DNA of 64,000 nt from Blattamonas nauphoetae (Eukaryota; Preaxostyla; Oxymonadida), in NCBI GenBank assembly GCA_033064195.1, contig JARBJD010000242.1, positions 1 to 64,000 on the forward strand, given 5' to 3'. The translations under genes and the position numbers were made by a program. Shown in pieces: positions 21,956-34,700 of this stretch. A model generated the notes under the pieces. That model was given only the letters and a program-made list of their open reading frames with translations, was not told where the DNA came from and did not search any database. Position 1 is the first letter of the stretch. Every line of letters starts with the position of its first letter.

Positions 21956-23636
21956 GAAAATTCTTTCATTGATTTCTCAGTTTTGGATTTTTCGTTGAAA
22001 TCGAGGATCAATGGGTTCGATCACTCATTTCTCAACTATGCTTGTTTCGTTCTAATTCTGTGCGTTTTGGAATCTCCGGAACTGTAGGATCATCGTGGTG
22101 TGCTCCTTTTTTTCGTTTTTCCGAACTTTTACAGAGATATGCGGAGTTTCACAGACGGTCTCAGATCTCGGAAAAAGTATGCATTCTTCATCATATCGAC
22201 ATCATTCTCTTCTTATTTCAGCCTTGTTTTCTCTATTTTTGATTGAATTGCCACTTCATTTTCACTCGTTATGTTTTCATTTTTGACCTCACTTCAGTCC
22301 TCGTTTTCTCGTTGATTATCCTTAAAAGCCATTTCATTCATGTTTCTTTCAACTAAACTTTTTCTCGAATATAACACACTAATTCCCGTTTACTGAGTTT
22401 TCCGAACTTTTGCAGAGATCCTCCATTCAACGGCTCACTTCATATCTCGGTATTTTTCCGGAAAATCCAACATTTCACGAACATTTTTGAATCATTTTTG
22501 TTGTTTTTAAGAGAGAAAAACCGGAACACAGACCTAATTTTCACTATTGGTGTCACATTTCACACCGTTTTCACGTTCGTCAATTTCCCTCTCAGTATCA
22601 TACTTGCCCGTTTCATTGTTGGTTGTTTGGCTTTCTTTTACTCTGTTTTTGTGAAAAAAGTGATGAAAAGTTGACTAAAATGATGTGCTAGTGAAGTGAG
22701 AACGACCCACAAAATGGAAGTGATATGAGCAAAATGAAGAGGAATGGTGAAGAGATCAAATGTGAAATGGGGAGAGAAAGTGATGAAATGAAAGGGACTA
22801 CAGTCGGTTTTGAAGTGACAAAAACGGTCAAAAGTTGAGAAGTGAAAACATGAAAAAGTGACTTTATGAGAGAACTATCCGACAAAATCTCCTCAAAATT
22901 CAGGCACACCTTACTCATACCGCGAGAAAGAAGGATTTGTAACGAAATTCAGATCAAAAAATCCATAGTGTCAAAATGTTGGTGCAAATGTGTCGTCACA
23001 AGTGCGATCGAAAAACCGACCCTCCAGAGAGAACTATAGGTGATGTACAACCAGAATTCTCAAAAAAGCGTCGCTTGAGTGCGATTGTGAAGTGGTTGAC
23101 GTGAAATCAATGAGAAATGAAAATTGACAAAAAATTGTGAAAACGATCGTGTGTCGAGGATCGTCAGAACCGAATGACGCGAATACCTGTCCACTACCGA
23201 TTTGACACGTTTTGAGACCATCAGAGGGCGAAAAGTGACGTGTTGGAGAAGAGCGAGACGTCACTTTCTCCTCCTTAAAAATTTTGTCATTTTCAAAATA
23301 TGTTGTGGGGTCGGATCAAACTTTGTTTTTCAAAAGTGCTTTTTTCCTAAAATTTCACCTATCAACATCAATTTCGTAATTTTAGAACGTGTTTGAACAC
23401 AATTTGAGACATAAAGCGGTTCATAGTGGCGAAATCCGAACATCGACTTTTTTCGTCACTTTTTCGACCTAAGTTCGGTACACAGTTCGACGAATTCTCA
23501 ACCGATTTTGATCAAGATTGTCTTGATCGATGACCTACATTGTCCCCAAGATTTTAGAATTTTTTTCAGAATTTTTCGAAATGGTTCTCATGTTGGATTT
23601 CAGTGATTTGTGGTCAAAAATAGATTTTCAGTATTT

Positions 23637-24230
23637 TCATGACCTTTCGTGGTACTTTCTCAAGTGAGGACGGTCTCCAAAATACAACCAATTGTCCAAG
23701 CGAACGTAATACTCATTCTTTGTTCGTAAATCGCGATATTGGAATGGCTCAAGTACCTTTGTGTATGTTCCAATGAGTTCACAATTCTCTTTTTTCAATT
23801 CATTTTCAACAAACGATTGTGTGTATCGTTTTCGTTTGTTCTGATGAGTTCTGAATCCTTTCATCCATTTTGATGGGATTACTATCCATTCAATTCCTTC
23901 GTGTCGATATGTTACTGGAGTACTTGAATGAGTGTATTCAGAAATGAGTTCACAATTTTCATTTTTCATTGATTCAATAAGCTTCTCTTTTGTGCAACGA
24001 TTTGCTGGTCGAAGATATTTCTGACGATTCAGATGTGGTCTGTATCCTTTGACGAAACTATTGACGTACACTTGATAAGTTTCATCTGGTTTCTCTTCGA
24101 GGTAGTATTCGAAAGTACTTCCAGTGAGATAAGTTGTTCCTTGTCGATTGAGAGTTGGAGGTGATTTCATTTTCAAATTATCTTTCTCGAGAATTTCCAG
24201 TAGTTGTGTTGGTGTCAAGACGCTGCTCAT
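23637..24230 (-). CDS. Arm-encoded repeat protein, right copy, about 197 aa
   Basis: This copy looks whole. I placed the start at MSSVLTPTQ because the AT-rich box shared by the element's genes ends exactly there. The protein is built from about three units of 55-60 residues. Each has a helix with a charged tail, then NCELIxxYT (units two and three), then a short aromatic stretch, then a closing basic motif: KGYRPHLNRQK, KGFRTHQNKRK and GDRPHLRKYH. It is basic and rich in Tyr, Asn and Lys. The layout resembles small repeat domains that bind DNA in mobile-element proteins, but I do not recognise a named family. Binding to the element's own ends is a guess. Confidence 0.6.
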   Translation of the reverse strand: MSSVLTPTQLLEILEKDNLKMKSPPTLNRQGTTYLTGSTFEYYLEEKPDETYQVYVNSFVKGYRPHLNRQKYLRPANRCTKEKLIESMKNENCELISEYTHSSTPVTYRHEGIEWIVIPSKWMKGFRTHQNKRKRYTQSFVENELKKENCELIGTYTKVLEPFQYRDLRTKNEYYVRLDNWLYFGDRPHLRKYHERS

Positions 24231-24260
24231 TTTATACAAATTAAAAAATTGAATAAAAAA
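24231..24260 (-). promoter_or_regulatory. AT-rich gene box before arm gene 1 (right)
   Basis: Minus strand: caattttttaatttgtataa directly before the ATG at 24,230. Confidence 0.55.
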
Positions 24261-24531
24261 AGAAATCGACGTTGTTTTCTAAAAGTACTCAAAATTTGCT
24301 TCAAAAAAGACACTTTTCAAGAGGTCCCTTTTTCGTCTTTATTTTTGAATTTACGGCCAAATATTGACTACTCTGAAATGTCAATATTTTCAGTAGTAAG
24401 TGAGATGGAAATTAGAATGAGTCATATTAAAAAAAATCAATTGGCTCTGAGATTCAAATTGATTTCTCGTTCCAATTCTCCTAGGAGTATCACCTATGCC
24501 AGTTTGGTTCCCATTTCGCTTATACCACTAC

Positions 24532-25119
24532 TTTTATTGTTTTTCCAGGAAGTCTTCCATGGAGTGTCAACAAAAAAGCAACACCATTCGCAATAGAGTC
24601 TGCATCACTGCTTTCATTCGGATCAACGTTTGAGGCCACATCGTCGAACTCCTCATCGTGACCTGGATTGATGGATCTGTCTTTGAGACTTTCACCTGAC
24701 TTTGAGATTATCACCGAACAATAGAAATACCCGATCTGTCGGAACCTGAAATGTGTCCCACTCATCAAGATGACTAGCTTTGATTCAAATGGCTCAATAC
24801 AAATCAAGATTGTCGTTGGAATTGTCTGATATTCCCGAGACGGTTCAGCTTTATTGTTGGAGGTCTGAGGATGAAGCCTATTTTTTCAAACCATTTCACC
24901 ATAGAATCAACACGAAATCCTTTCATCACCGCAATGTCTACGCAGCCATCTTCCTCTGGTGCTTCGTGTACTGACAATCAGATTACCAGGTAAGACCCAT
25001 GTTGGGAGGAAACAATAGTGGGTTTTGAATGGCAGACCAGAGGCTGGACCGGCGAATAAAGCTGTCATCTTTGATATCGGCTTCGTTTCAACGACATACC
25101 ATGAGTGAAAATGTTTCAA
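24532..25119 (-). pseudogene. Possible host gene remnant cut by the Polinton
   Basis: Minus-strand stretches directly right of the element read like host protein: ALFAGPASGLPFKTHYCFLP near 25.0 kb, then LICIEPFESKLVILMSGTHF and an acidic segment (NPGHDEEFDDVASNVDPNES, 24.6 kb). The last frame runs straight into the Polinton end at 24,531, so the element may sit inside this gene. The segments are in different frames, and introns are likely but unproven. No family recognised. Confidence 0.25.
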
Positions 25120-25706
25120 AGGACAAACTAGTGTTCTATTTCACATTTTCAAACAGAAACATTTCAGTATTATGTTTCGAAAACCACAAACAATTTGTCA
25201 TACAAAACATGTGAAATGAACTCAAAATGATCCAGGTTTACACTTATTTTCACACTCTTCTTCAATTCTTCGTGACATACCATGATTGGCATTTAATTGG
25301 AATCTGAACTTGATTCAGATTCCCTGATGAAATCTGAATCTGTTGCTTTTTTCCTCCTCTCTCGAAAGAACGGGTTTGAGGGAGGAAGTCGCTTTGTCTT
25401 CGATGGCAGAGTGACTTGGTATAGAACGATACGCAATTTTGGCGAAAGTATCAAATGATCTGATTCTACTACTGTTGGACAGCCAAAGTCGTTTTTCTGC
25501 CATGAACGCCGCCATGGTTCATCGAGATTGCTCCTCTCTGCCAGACGCTGATCCATAAGAAGGTGGAAACTTATGATTGAGAGCTTGTTTCACCAAGCTT
25601 GAGGACGCTGGTTCAATTCCCAGCGTCAATTTTTTTATTTCAACTTAGAGTTTTCCTGCCCGTTAAGTGCAGTTTTGCCGTGTCAGCGACATTTCAAGAT
25701 GATTCA
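25120..25706. other. Intergenic stretch with one strong hairpin
   Basis: No gene recognised. At about 25,603-25,626 a perfect 8-bp stem (gacgctgg/ccagcgtc) with loop ttcaattc is followed by a T-run. It contains a sequence matching a tRNA B box (GGTTCAATTCC), but no full tRNA fold could be drawn. Confidence 0.4.
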
Positions 25707-28700
25707 ATGAAGAATGGAGAAGGCGTGTCAACTTTCACACAAAAAAAAGTTGATCGACCCGACATTCGACTCTCTATGGATGTGACTCGACTTCTTTCCG
25801 CGATACACATGTCGCGGAAGAAGAATGTGCTCAAAGACGGCTATGGTCCCCTTCATGATGTAGTAGACCGAATGGGGGAAGATGAGGAAGTCACACTGAA
25901 AAATGATAAAGTTGTAAGAGATATCTTCTTCCTCCTGAAGGGTGCCTCAACCAACACAGAAGTGTCAGATTTGTTGACACTTTTCAGAAAGATTCTCTGT
26001 AGTAAGACTGTTCTTGAGGTATTTTTCTTCTGTCATTTTCAACACTATTCTCACAATGATCCCATATTTTCAGACAATATATGGCCCAAAGAACAAGGAG
26101 ATCACATACACCTGCATTCTCTGTCATCCATCTTCAACCCTTTTGACACAAGGTGTTCAAGCGATCTTCAACATCATTGAGACTGGCTTTGTTGTGGCAT
26201 CCTCTCAGCACAGAATTATTGAACTTGAACGGAGTCGAAAGAATCATTTCTTTGCTGCGGGAGGGTTTGATCATGTGATGGAATTGATTCTGCGACGCTG
26301 TGAGAACCCATCGGATGAAATGCTCGTTTCTCTGTGTCTCGGAATTTTTGTGTCGGCATATTGCACCCGAACAATCTCAACTGATTTTAGTTTGATGATT
26401 TCGCTATCTTCGCTGCTTGAGAAGCACTCAGTGCTACTTTTGAATTTGACAAAACCTCCACTTCCTCCCAAGCCAGAACCTGGGAAGGACGAACCAGTCA
26501 CGTTGGAAAACGACTTTTTCATGAGCATGTATACAACACGGATTGAGGCATTGACAATCTTAAGGCATATTCTCCTTTTCTCAACAGCTCAATCAATATT
26601 GAAGATCCAGTCAACTGCCCTGTGGAGTGGAGCACTCACCTGGATCCTATACGGCGCCTGTTCAGCACCAATACCAATCAAGACTCCAAACAACAGACAA
26701 GTGGAGGATCTTGAGAACATGTTAGCGGCCATGAGTGCTGATGCAAATATTCGAAGTAGTTCAGCAGCATTGCATCTCCGAGATTGCTATCGGGACTTAT
26801 TCTTCCTTTTATGCAGTCCATCAGCAGTGAGCGACATTCTCCGCAATATATTCCCGAAGGCGCTGATTGAAAGCTCCCTCCTCCCAACAGGCGTTCATCC
26901 TTCCCAAACTCATCGATTGTCACTTTTCAGGCCAGAGTTGTCGACTGATGAAGGACTGAAAGCAAAACTTCAAGGGGATTGGAAGTATTCACTCCAGCCG
27001 CTGCAGCTCGCTCATCCCCTCCTCACATCAGCCACTCACCCTTTCACATCAAAGAATCCACTCTCATTCCCTCCTTCATTTCCCCTCCTCCATCCCGTAA
27101 ACCTCATTGATCACAACCTTGATCCCTTTTTAGAGGCAGGATCGACGTCAACTGCGCATCTGACTTGGCACGAGCCAAACTACCTCCTATCTCCATTTGT
27201 CTTACGATGGGATTCTGTCTGGGGAATGTGTTCGCCCTATTTTTTCTATCACTCTCGTTCGCCATCCTCGTACACAATGTCATGCCTCTCACCGTGTTCA
27301 GTTTCTCTCCCGGGCCCAAACTCAGAACCAAGGATCCTTGGCTCAGAAGATAAATGGACTCTCAAAGAAAAAAAGGAAATTGAGCGGGAGAAGGAGTGTG
27401 GGATCCATAGTCTCATCAACTATGCTGAAACACTTGAAACCATGACACGACTGATTTCTGACTCATCACGGGAGGTACGACGAAAGCGCACAAAACGTGA
27501 AATGGATGAAGAACGTGATAAACGTCCTCAGAGTATGGTCGTGTCCAATCAAAGCTCGCCATTAAATTCTTCCAAAGACCAAACACAATCTCAACCAAAA
27601 AATCTAATTACTTCGATCTCCCTCGATGGATCTGGGCGAGATGTCGCTGATTGTTCATATTTACTTGATTGGGAAGAAGTTCTGCGAACAAAACGAAAAG
27701 AAACAGATGACAAGGACAAACGAACTCGCCGCTCGGAAACGCCTATTGGATTGGCCAGACTGATCAATGAACGACGGATGCGGAACGAATATAATGGGAA
27801 AACAGTCCAAAACAAAATTCACGAGAGTTTGAAAAAGAAGAACCAGGATCTGCCCTATTCTTATCTCGAGCCACGCCCCGGAGCCGATTCGGATCCTAAA
27901 CGGGAGCCACTTGCCTCCCACGCCGAGCAAGATGAAGCACAGCTCTTGGGACTTGTAGACAAGAACGGTCGACATCTTATTCAGCCGCTCAAATCACTCC
28001 TCGAAACGCCGGTCCAATCGACGCAGACTGAAGAGTCAAGCTTCGGACACAGCACAGAACTTCAAGTGGGACAGCGTTCAGAGCCATTTGCAGACCAAAT
28101 CTATTCTTCTCCGCTTTCCAAAGGATCCCCATCTTCGTCTCCAACCACGCAGAACGAACCCTCGTCTTTCACTCCCGTCCCCTTCCTTCCGATCAACGCC
28201 GGTGCATTCTGGGCGCTGTTCGACTCGGACATCTGCTCGCCTGTCCTCGTGTGGGGCGAGAACGATAGAAGAGAGATCCCACGTCGTCTTCTTCTTGCGA
28301 TTTACGAGTTTCAAGAGAGGTGCGCGAAGCTGGGACGAGATTGGGTGGAAAAGAACAAGTCGTACAACCCGTTTCTCGCCCAACTGCTCCGAAGCGTGTT
28401 TCCGAACCACTCCAACTCTTCCACTGTGTTCTCTGAGTCGAGCCAGCCCTGCATTCTGCTTTCGTCGCAGCTGGCATCGTCGACACTTCAGAACCAGCTT
28501 CCGTCGACACTCTTTCCTCCCGTCTCTGCGTCGTTCACCTCAACTCTCCTCCATCCACCTCTCGATCTCTTCAGGCCGTCCGCTGCCTTCCACTCCATCA
28601 ACACCAACCTCTCCTCGGCAGTGTCCCACTTTCTGTTCAAATCGTTCTATCTGGACTCCCTTCTCGTCGAGTTCGAGCCAGTCTTGTGGATGAACCGAAT

Positions 28701-31700
28701 CGAAGCAGTCTCGTCCCAAATGAACGCTGATTGGCGTCTCGCCCGTTACAACCTCTTCACCCTTCAGAAGTCGGAAGGCCTGTTCCTCTCTCTGATTGTG
28801 GAGACCCACCGTCTTCTGGCCAAAGCGGGACAGGAAGAGATTGATCGTCTCAAAAAGAGTTCTGAAGGCGAGTCAAATGGAAGAGCGTCGACACTTGGCT
28901 CGCTCAACGTCATCCTCCGCCTGCTGCGCTGCATGAGCTTGCTCTTTCCGTCAACACGCACGGCGATGGGGGACATGCCGTTTTCGGAGCTGATTGAGTT
29001 CTCGCAGACTGTTCTGAGGACGATTGGGAAGAGTGAGATTGTCTTGGCGAGACAGTGCACACATCTGCTGGGTGATTCTCTGTTCCTTCTTTGTGTTCAT
29101 CTCAACCACAATTCTTTTCAACTCCCCGACTCCCTCTCGCCCAGCCTCCTCCTCTCTCTCTTCACCATCCTTCCCCACCTCATCGCTCTCTTCCCTCATC
29201 ACAACATCCCACAACGCATCAGCCGACGCTTCTCCAGTCCGACGTACACCCCGTCTGTCGTCAACTCGTCGCTCACTGTTCCGATCTCGCTCTCCTCTGC
29301 TCGCCTCATCCTCTCCAATCTTGGCTACATTCTGTCGCTCTTCGCTGTCCACCCATCGTTCCCTCTGTCCATCGGGAAGCACGCAATCGACCTTCCTCAG
29401 GAACGGGTCGAAAGGAAGAAGAAGGCAGAAGCGAATCCGAAGCAGTTGGATGCCTTTGAGGAAAGTCTGTTTGTTCCATTCGCTTCGGACACACTCGACA
29501 CCATGTCCGACAGCACCAAACTCGACCACGTGCGAAGAATCATCAGAAAACGGATTTCTGACCTTCCCTCATCGCTCGAGCTGAATCCGCTGTTTTCTGA
29601 GATCGAAAGACAAGTGGAAAGCGAGCTGCTCGTCTTCCTCCAAAACAAGATTGATCGGAAGAAGCACAAATCGAAGATCGAGCGGATGATGGCGAGTGAT
29701 CAGACGAACAAGCTGCATCGAAGACTCGGTGGGGACGACTCCACTCGCCCAACGTCAGCGGCTGTCCCAACGCACCTCCCACAGCAACCACGATTCCAGA
29801 TCAGAACCGGAAACATCGACAACTCTCCGTCGCTCGTGAAACCTTCACAGATCGCAAAGGAGCAGAGTCAGCAATCAACACCGACACTCCAACGCGGTGG
29901 GTCGTCGTCTCTTCTCCCATCTCCGTTCCAATCGAAGACGCCAGAAGCAGAGAAGACACCTCTCGTGAACAATATCGCTTGTCTCTGCGAACGATGCCAG
30001 CGTCTGAGCGAGATTGAAGCAGAAGAAGAGGAGGACATCAGAGACGTGCTGACTATGCTGGACACGGCGGAGAAGATGCTGCGCGAGTGCAGTCCCCTCA
30101 CACACCCGAAAGTGCTCAAAATGACGCAGAACACTCTCGACCAAACATCGTTCTTTGAGTTCAATTTGGACTTCAACGGGAACGTCCAAACTGACGACAC
30201 GCCTGCTCCCACACACGCACTCCCTGCTCGCCGCTCGATCGTCAACTCCCTCCCAACGTCGTCCTCACCTCACTTCGGATCCACTGATCCAGGACAGGGA
30301 TTGGGCTCACCGATGTCGCCCACAAACGAGAGTCTTTGGAGTGATGGCGACAGCTTACGGCTCGGCGGAGACACAATCAGCTCGTCGCAGTCGATCAGCG
30401 ACCTTGTCTACGAGACCGTGCTTTATCCGCAGTTTGGGCGAGGTCGGTTCAGGATCGGACAGACGCCGTGTGTGTTGTATTATCAGAAGAGCGGACGAGG
30501 GAGCGAATTTGGAGGTGCACATGGGAACGGACGAGGGGGGCATCTGATGTCGCTGTTCTCGCTCTTCCCGCTTTCTGTGAAGGAGGAGGACGTGCAGACG
30601 GAGAAAGCTGACAACAAACCGACCGGACGAACGACACATTCGTTCGAGCCGACTGGAAGAAGGACGATGGAGACGGAAGATCCAGACGCGGATGAGATTG
30701 TGATGTTTCTGGTTGAGATTTTGGAGGGAATGCTGAAAGCACACGGTCCAACAGAGGATCCTCTCTTCAATCCACACACTGTCACCAATCCACCGCCTGT
30801 GAAAGACACACTCCACTTCATCTCGCGTCTGCTTCCTTCATCGTCAGACGCAATCCGCTCGGGTGTCTCTCGTCTGCTGCTCCACATCCTCGAACACCAC
30901 TCAATCATCACGTCGGATCTCGAAGCATCCGATCTCGTTGAAGACTCGGGGTTGTCGCTCTTCCTTCTCAAATCACTCGCAAATGGGATGACACTGGAGA
31001 CAGCCTGTTTGATGGCTTACTGCATCGTTCTGAACCTGAAAGCAATGTGGCTCCAGTCGACAGAGACGAAGAACACCGATTCTGTTCAGAAGAAGAAGGT
31101 GGAAGAGGAATTGGAGGAAGAGTCACTTGCCTTCACAACAGTCAAGATGCTGCTCGACGAGAAAGGGACGCCGCTGAAGGAGGACCCTGAGAGAGTCGCA
31201 CAGGCGAAGCTTGCTCAGACGAAGCCGTGTCCGATCTCGTTCTTCGAGTCAGGCCAGCGAATCTCCATCCAACAGACGCTGTCTGTCTCGTTCGCTTCTT
31301 TCATCTCGATGGCTGCCACACTCCTCGACGACATTTCGTTTGATCCGTTCATCTCGATGCCGCGGACGAAGTCAGTCCTTCTGTTGTGTCTGCCTCCGTC
31401 GCTCGTCGGCGCGCTGTTTGTCTGCAAAAACACGAGTCACAACTCGCCATCGTACAACGCAACACCATTCCACACTCTGACACCTCCACCTCCACTCCTG
31501 CCGTCCACACTCTCGTCGCCCATCCTCTCCCGCTCCTCCCACCCTCTCCTCCTCTTCTGCACACAGTTCAACCACACACGCTCACACTTGTCGAAGGTTG
31601 AGGTTGATACGCGCGCGTTTTGGACAGCCGACACGCAGAACACTCTGACCTTGTTCCTCAACCGAGTCTTCTCGAACTACACCGAAAGAATGAGCCAGAC

Positions 31701-34700
31701 ACAGCTGGTTCCGTTCGTGTCGTTCCAGAAAGACTTCGAGCGAGCACTGAAGTCGCTGTACACGATGGATTGCACACTTCCGGTGCACATCGCGTTCAAA
31801 GTGTCAAACGGACAGATCAATCTGGAGGATCAGCCAGCCGTGATTCCGTCGTTCACTCCTCTCTTCCCGTCTCTGCCCATCCCGAACCCGCCTTTCTGTG
31901 TCCTTCCGTTCGACACACACTTCTCGTCGGATGTCGTGTTCAACGCTTCGTTCTCTCTCCTTCCCATCGCCCAGTTTTTCTCGTCTCTCGCACGAGACTC
32001 TCTGCTCTCCGCAGCTCTCCCACCGACTCCCATCTTCCTTCCGTTCACCCTCCCGTTCAGCACGAACAGCGAACACTCCACACTTCTGCCGTCTCTTCCG
32101 AAGTGGCCTCCCCTCCACCCTCCATCCGCACTTGCAGTTCCTGCTGCGTCACTCAACCACGCGTTCGAGTCGTCCCTCCCTCACTTCATGTTCCTCCGAC
32201 AGACAGCTTGCCCACTCGGCGCTGTTCTCTCGTCCGACGCACTCTCAACACTGACGGCACAGTCAAACCTGATGAGTCTGGCCTGCTCCCTCTCAGCCCT
32301 GTTCGAGCAGATCGTTCTGAACGACGACCTCACGTTCCCCATCCGCCCGTTCATCGAGATGGACGACTCGTCGCCTCTTCTCAACTTCCTCCCGTCGTCC
32401 AAAATCCCTCTCGCTTGCTCGATCCTCCACGCTTTCGTTCTTCTTCTCATCTCAAACCCGTCACTTCCACATTCTGCGTATTTCGACACACATCGTTGTG
32501 CCCTCTTCACAGTTGAGTTCTGCATCGACACACTCAGCTCTGTGATCACCCAGTTCGAGGCCAGACTGACACTCGCTGCTTCTGCTGCTCTGCCTCTCCT
32601 TCTTTTCCCACTTTTGCTTTTCTTGAACTCCCTTCTATCTTCGTCGCTGCTGCCACACCCAACACCAATCAGCTCGTCGTCGATTCTCAACCCGAACCCA
32701 CAACTGAAGACGAAGGCGTCGTCACTGTATAATTTCACCCACGCCCTCGCTGATTTCGTTGAAGGTGTGACTCCATCCCTCTCTCCCTCTCTCTCTCACT
32801 TCGTTTCATCTTTGATCGTTCATCTTCTCTCACTTTTTATGTGATCCATTTTCATCATCTTCTTCTCTCTCTCCGCAGGCGATGGAATCATTGTTCTCCA
32901 TCGAGCTGTGTCAGTCATCCTTCTTCCCCAACTCGCAATGATTTTGAATCACATCAACTCTCCCATCGCCGACGCCCTGACCTTCTCCCATCTCCACCTC
33001 TCGTCCCTCTCCGGTTCATTTGTGTCGTCCTTGTCCATCCTCCTCTTCTCCAACCATCATCTCACTCACCCAACCAAAGCTTCAGGAAATGTGTCTTCCA
33101 TCGCTCAGAAGTTTGAGGGTGATCGTGAAGAGAAGCGGTCGAGACCTTTTCAACCAAAATTCGCACAAATGCCGCTGATCCGCCGTGTCGGACCGAAAAC
33201 TGAAAACACAAACGGAAGGTCTGTCAATCCCCCTCATTCCTTCATTCTTCTTTCTCATACTCTGCCTCCCTCTGTCCAGCTCCGATCCATCTCAAATGTC
33301 TTCCCTCCGCTCCATCAAGTCAGTCGGCACTCTTCCTGCCCACCGTCCGACCGAGCCGCTCCTTCTCATCACCGAACTCGTCCAGCAGTCGCTCACCCTT
33401 CTTCTTCCGTTCATCGTCAGCGTGTTTGTTGAAGAAGCAAAGAACTCGGTCTTCAAACCAGAGAACGAGGGCGCAGCTTCGATGCCAATCATCCAAGCGT
33501 GTTTTGCGAGTCTTCCGTCGACCACAGCGCTCACAGACACGCCGGAGAGTGATGTGGGGTACAGACAGTTCGGATTCACACTTCTTCACTACTTGCTCGC
33601 TTTCGTCCTCGCTATCATCTCGGATCACGCTCGGTTTGTTGTTTTTTGATTTGTCTTTCTGATGATTTATTCTGATTGATCTATTCGCATTGATTTCATT
33701 CATTTCGTCGTTTCTTATCTTCTCTCGTGCCGTTCAGTGTGAAGACATCCTCATCGTCATCCCCAACCCACGCAGACCAATCGCACAATGCACTCTCCCA
33801 CCTCTGCTCTTCATTTATCACATCACAAGCAATCATCCCATCTCTTCTTTTCCTCGCATTGTTCTGTCCCGCCTCGCTTCCCGTCCCCATCCAGCCACCC
33901 CTTCCCAACCTCCCCTCCAACTTCGATCTCATCCCAAAACAGACCTCAGATTTCTTCAACCATCTCAGCCGATTGTATGCGCTCCCCTCGCCCTCTCTCA
34001 TCACTTACAACGCGACCAAGATCTTGTCGCAGCTGCAGAAGATCAAGAAGGATTGCTTGGAGAAGGCGTTCTCGTCACTTGATCTCGACCTCGAAGGTTT
34101 TTCATTGCTTTTCTGTCATTTTCATATTTGTGTGCAGAAGTGAGAGATCTTGCGTTGCCCGAAGCCTTCCACCCAACGCTGTCAACCACCATCGCCGATC
34201 AGATCAGAGATTCGCCGCAGATCTGGTACGGCTTCCGAGCAGGACTCAACGAGAAGTCCATCCACAGTCTGTCCTCCCCTCTCTCATCCCAACACTCATC
34301 TCTTTCTCTTACACGCTTCTCTTGCCATCTTCGTCATCATCCTCTCTTTCTCTTCCATCCCTCCTCTCCTCCAGTCTGGAAATACGGCCAATCCGACCAT
34401 GTTGTGTGCCGTCTGATTGTTGACGAGAAGACACTCGACTGTCTCGTCATCGAAGCCAAAGAATCAGGACACCTCGCCGAGCTGACAGGATACGGTCTGC
34501 ATTCTTCTCTTCTCATTTGTGTCCCAGACTCGTCTTCGGAATCGCTGTCCCATCTCAACAAGGTGGCGCAGTGGAAGAGGAAGAAGATCGGAGAGGACGA
34601 CACGCCGACGAAGGCAGGAGCGGCGATGGTCGAACCGCCAGCGATTCTGAGCATGGACAACGCGACACTGCGGGAGGCAGCGAGGAAGAGGGAGGAGGCG

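Larger units (their letters stand above)
2..24531. mobile_element. Polinton/Maverick element, about 24.5 kb
   Basis: A self-synthesising DNA element of the Polinton family. The ends are inverted copies beginning gtagtggtataagcg. Inside lie a protein-primed family B polymerase, a DDE integrase, a packaging ATPase, capsid-like proteins and a fibre-like protein, which is the diagnostic Polinton set. It is longer than the usual 15-20 kb, because of its long inverted repeats and a 3.7 kb inner island. The copy is a fossil: it is broken, with roughly fifteen to twenty breaks concentrated in the replication and integration half, while the virion half looks nearly whole. The two arms differ by only a few percent, so it is fairly young. 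The expected 6-bp target duplication cannot be tested because the left flank is outside the window. Confidence 0.93.
21790..24531 (-). repeat. Right terminal inverted repeat of the Polinton
   Basis: Reverse-complement partner of the left arm, ending in cgcttataccactac at 24,531. It carries the second copies of both arm-encoded genes. The 22.0-23.6 kb part between them has no supportable gene. Host-like sequence starts directly after the end. Confidence 0.92.

Noticed and set aside
2-24531. A free virus genome rather than an integrated element
   Set aside because: Host-like DNA follows directly on the right, an integrase is present, and the copy is broken in many places.
25575-25630. tRNA gene suggested by a B-box-like GGTTCAATTCC and following T-run
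   Set aside because: No acceptor, D or anticodon stems can be drawn upstream; only one hairpin with an 8-base loop is present.
28951-32738. Several long minus-strand and other-frame plus-strand frames within the giant gene
   Set aside because: They mirror the coding strand, are Arg/Ser-rich from codon bias, and conflict with the in-phase eight-exon model.
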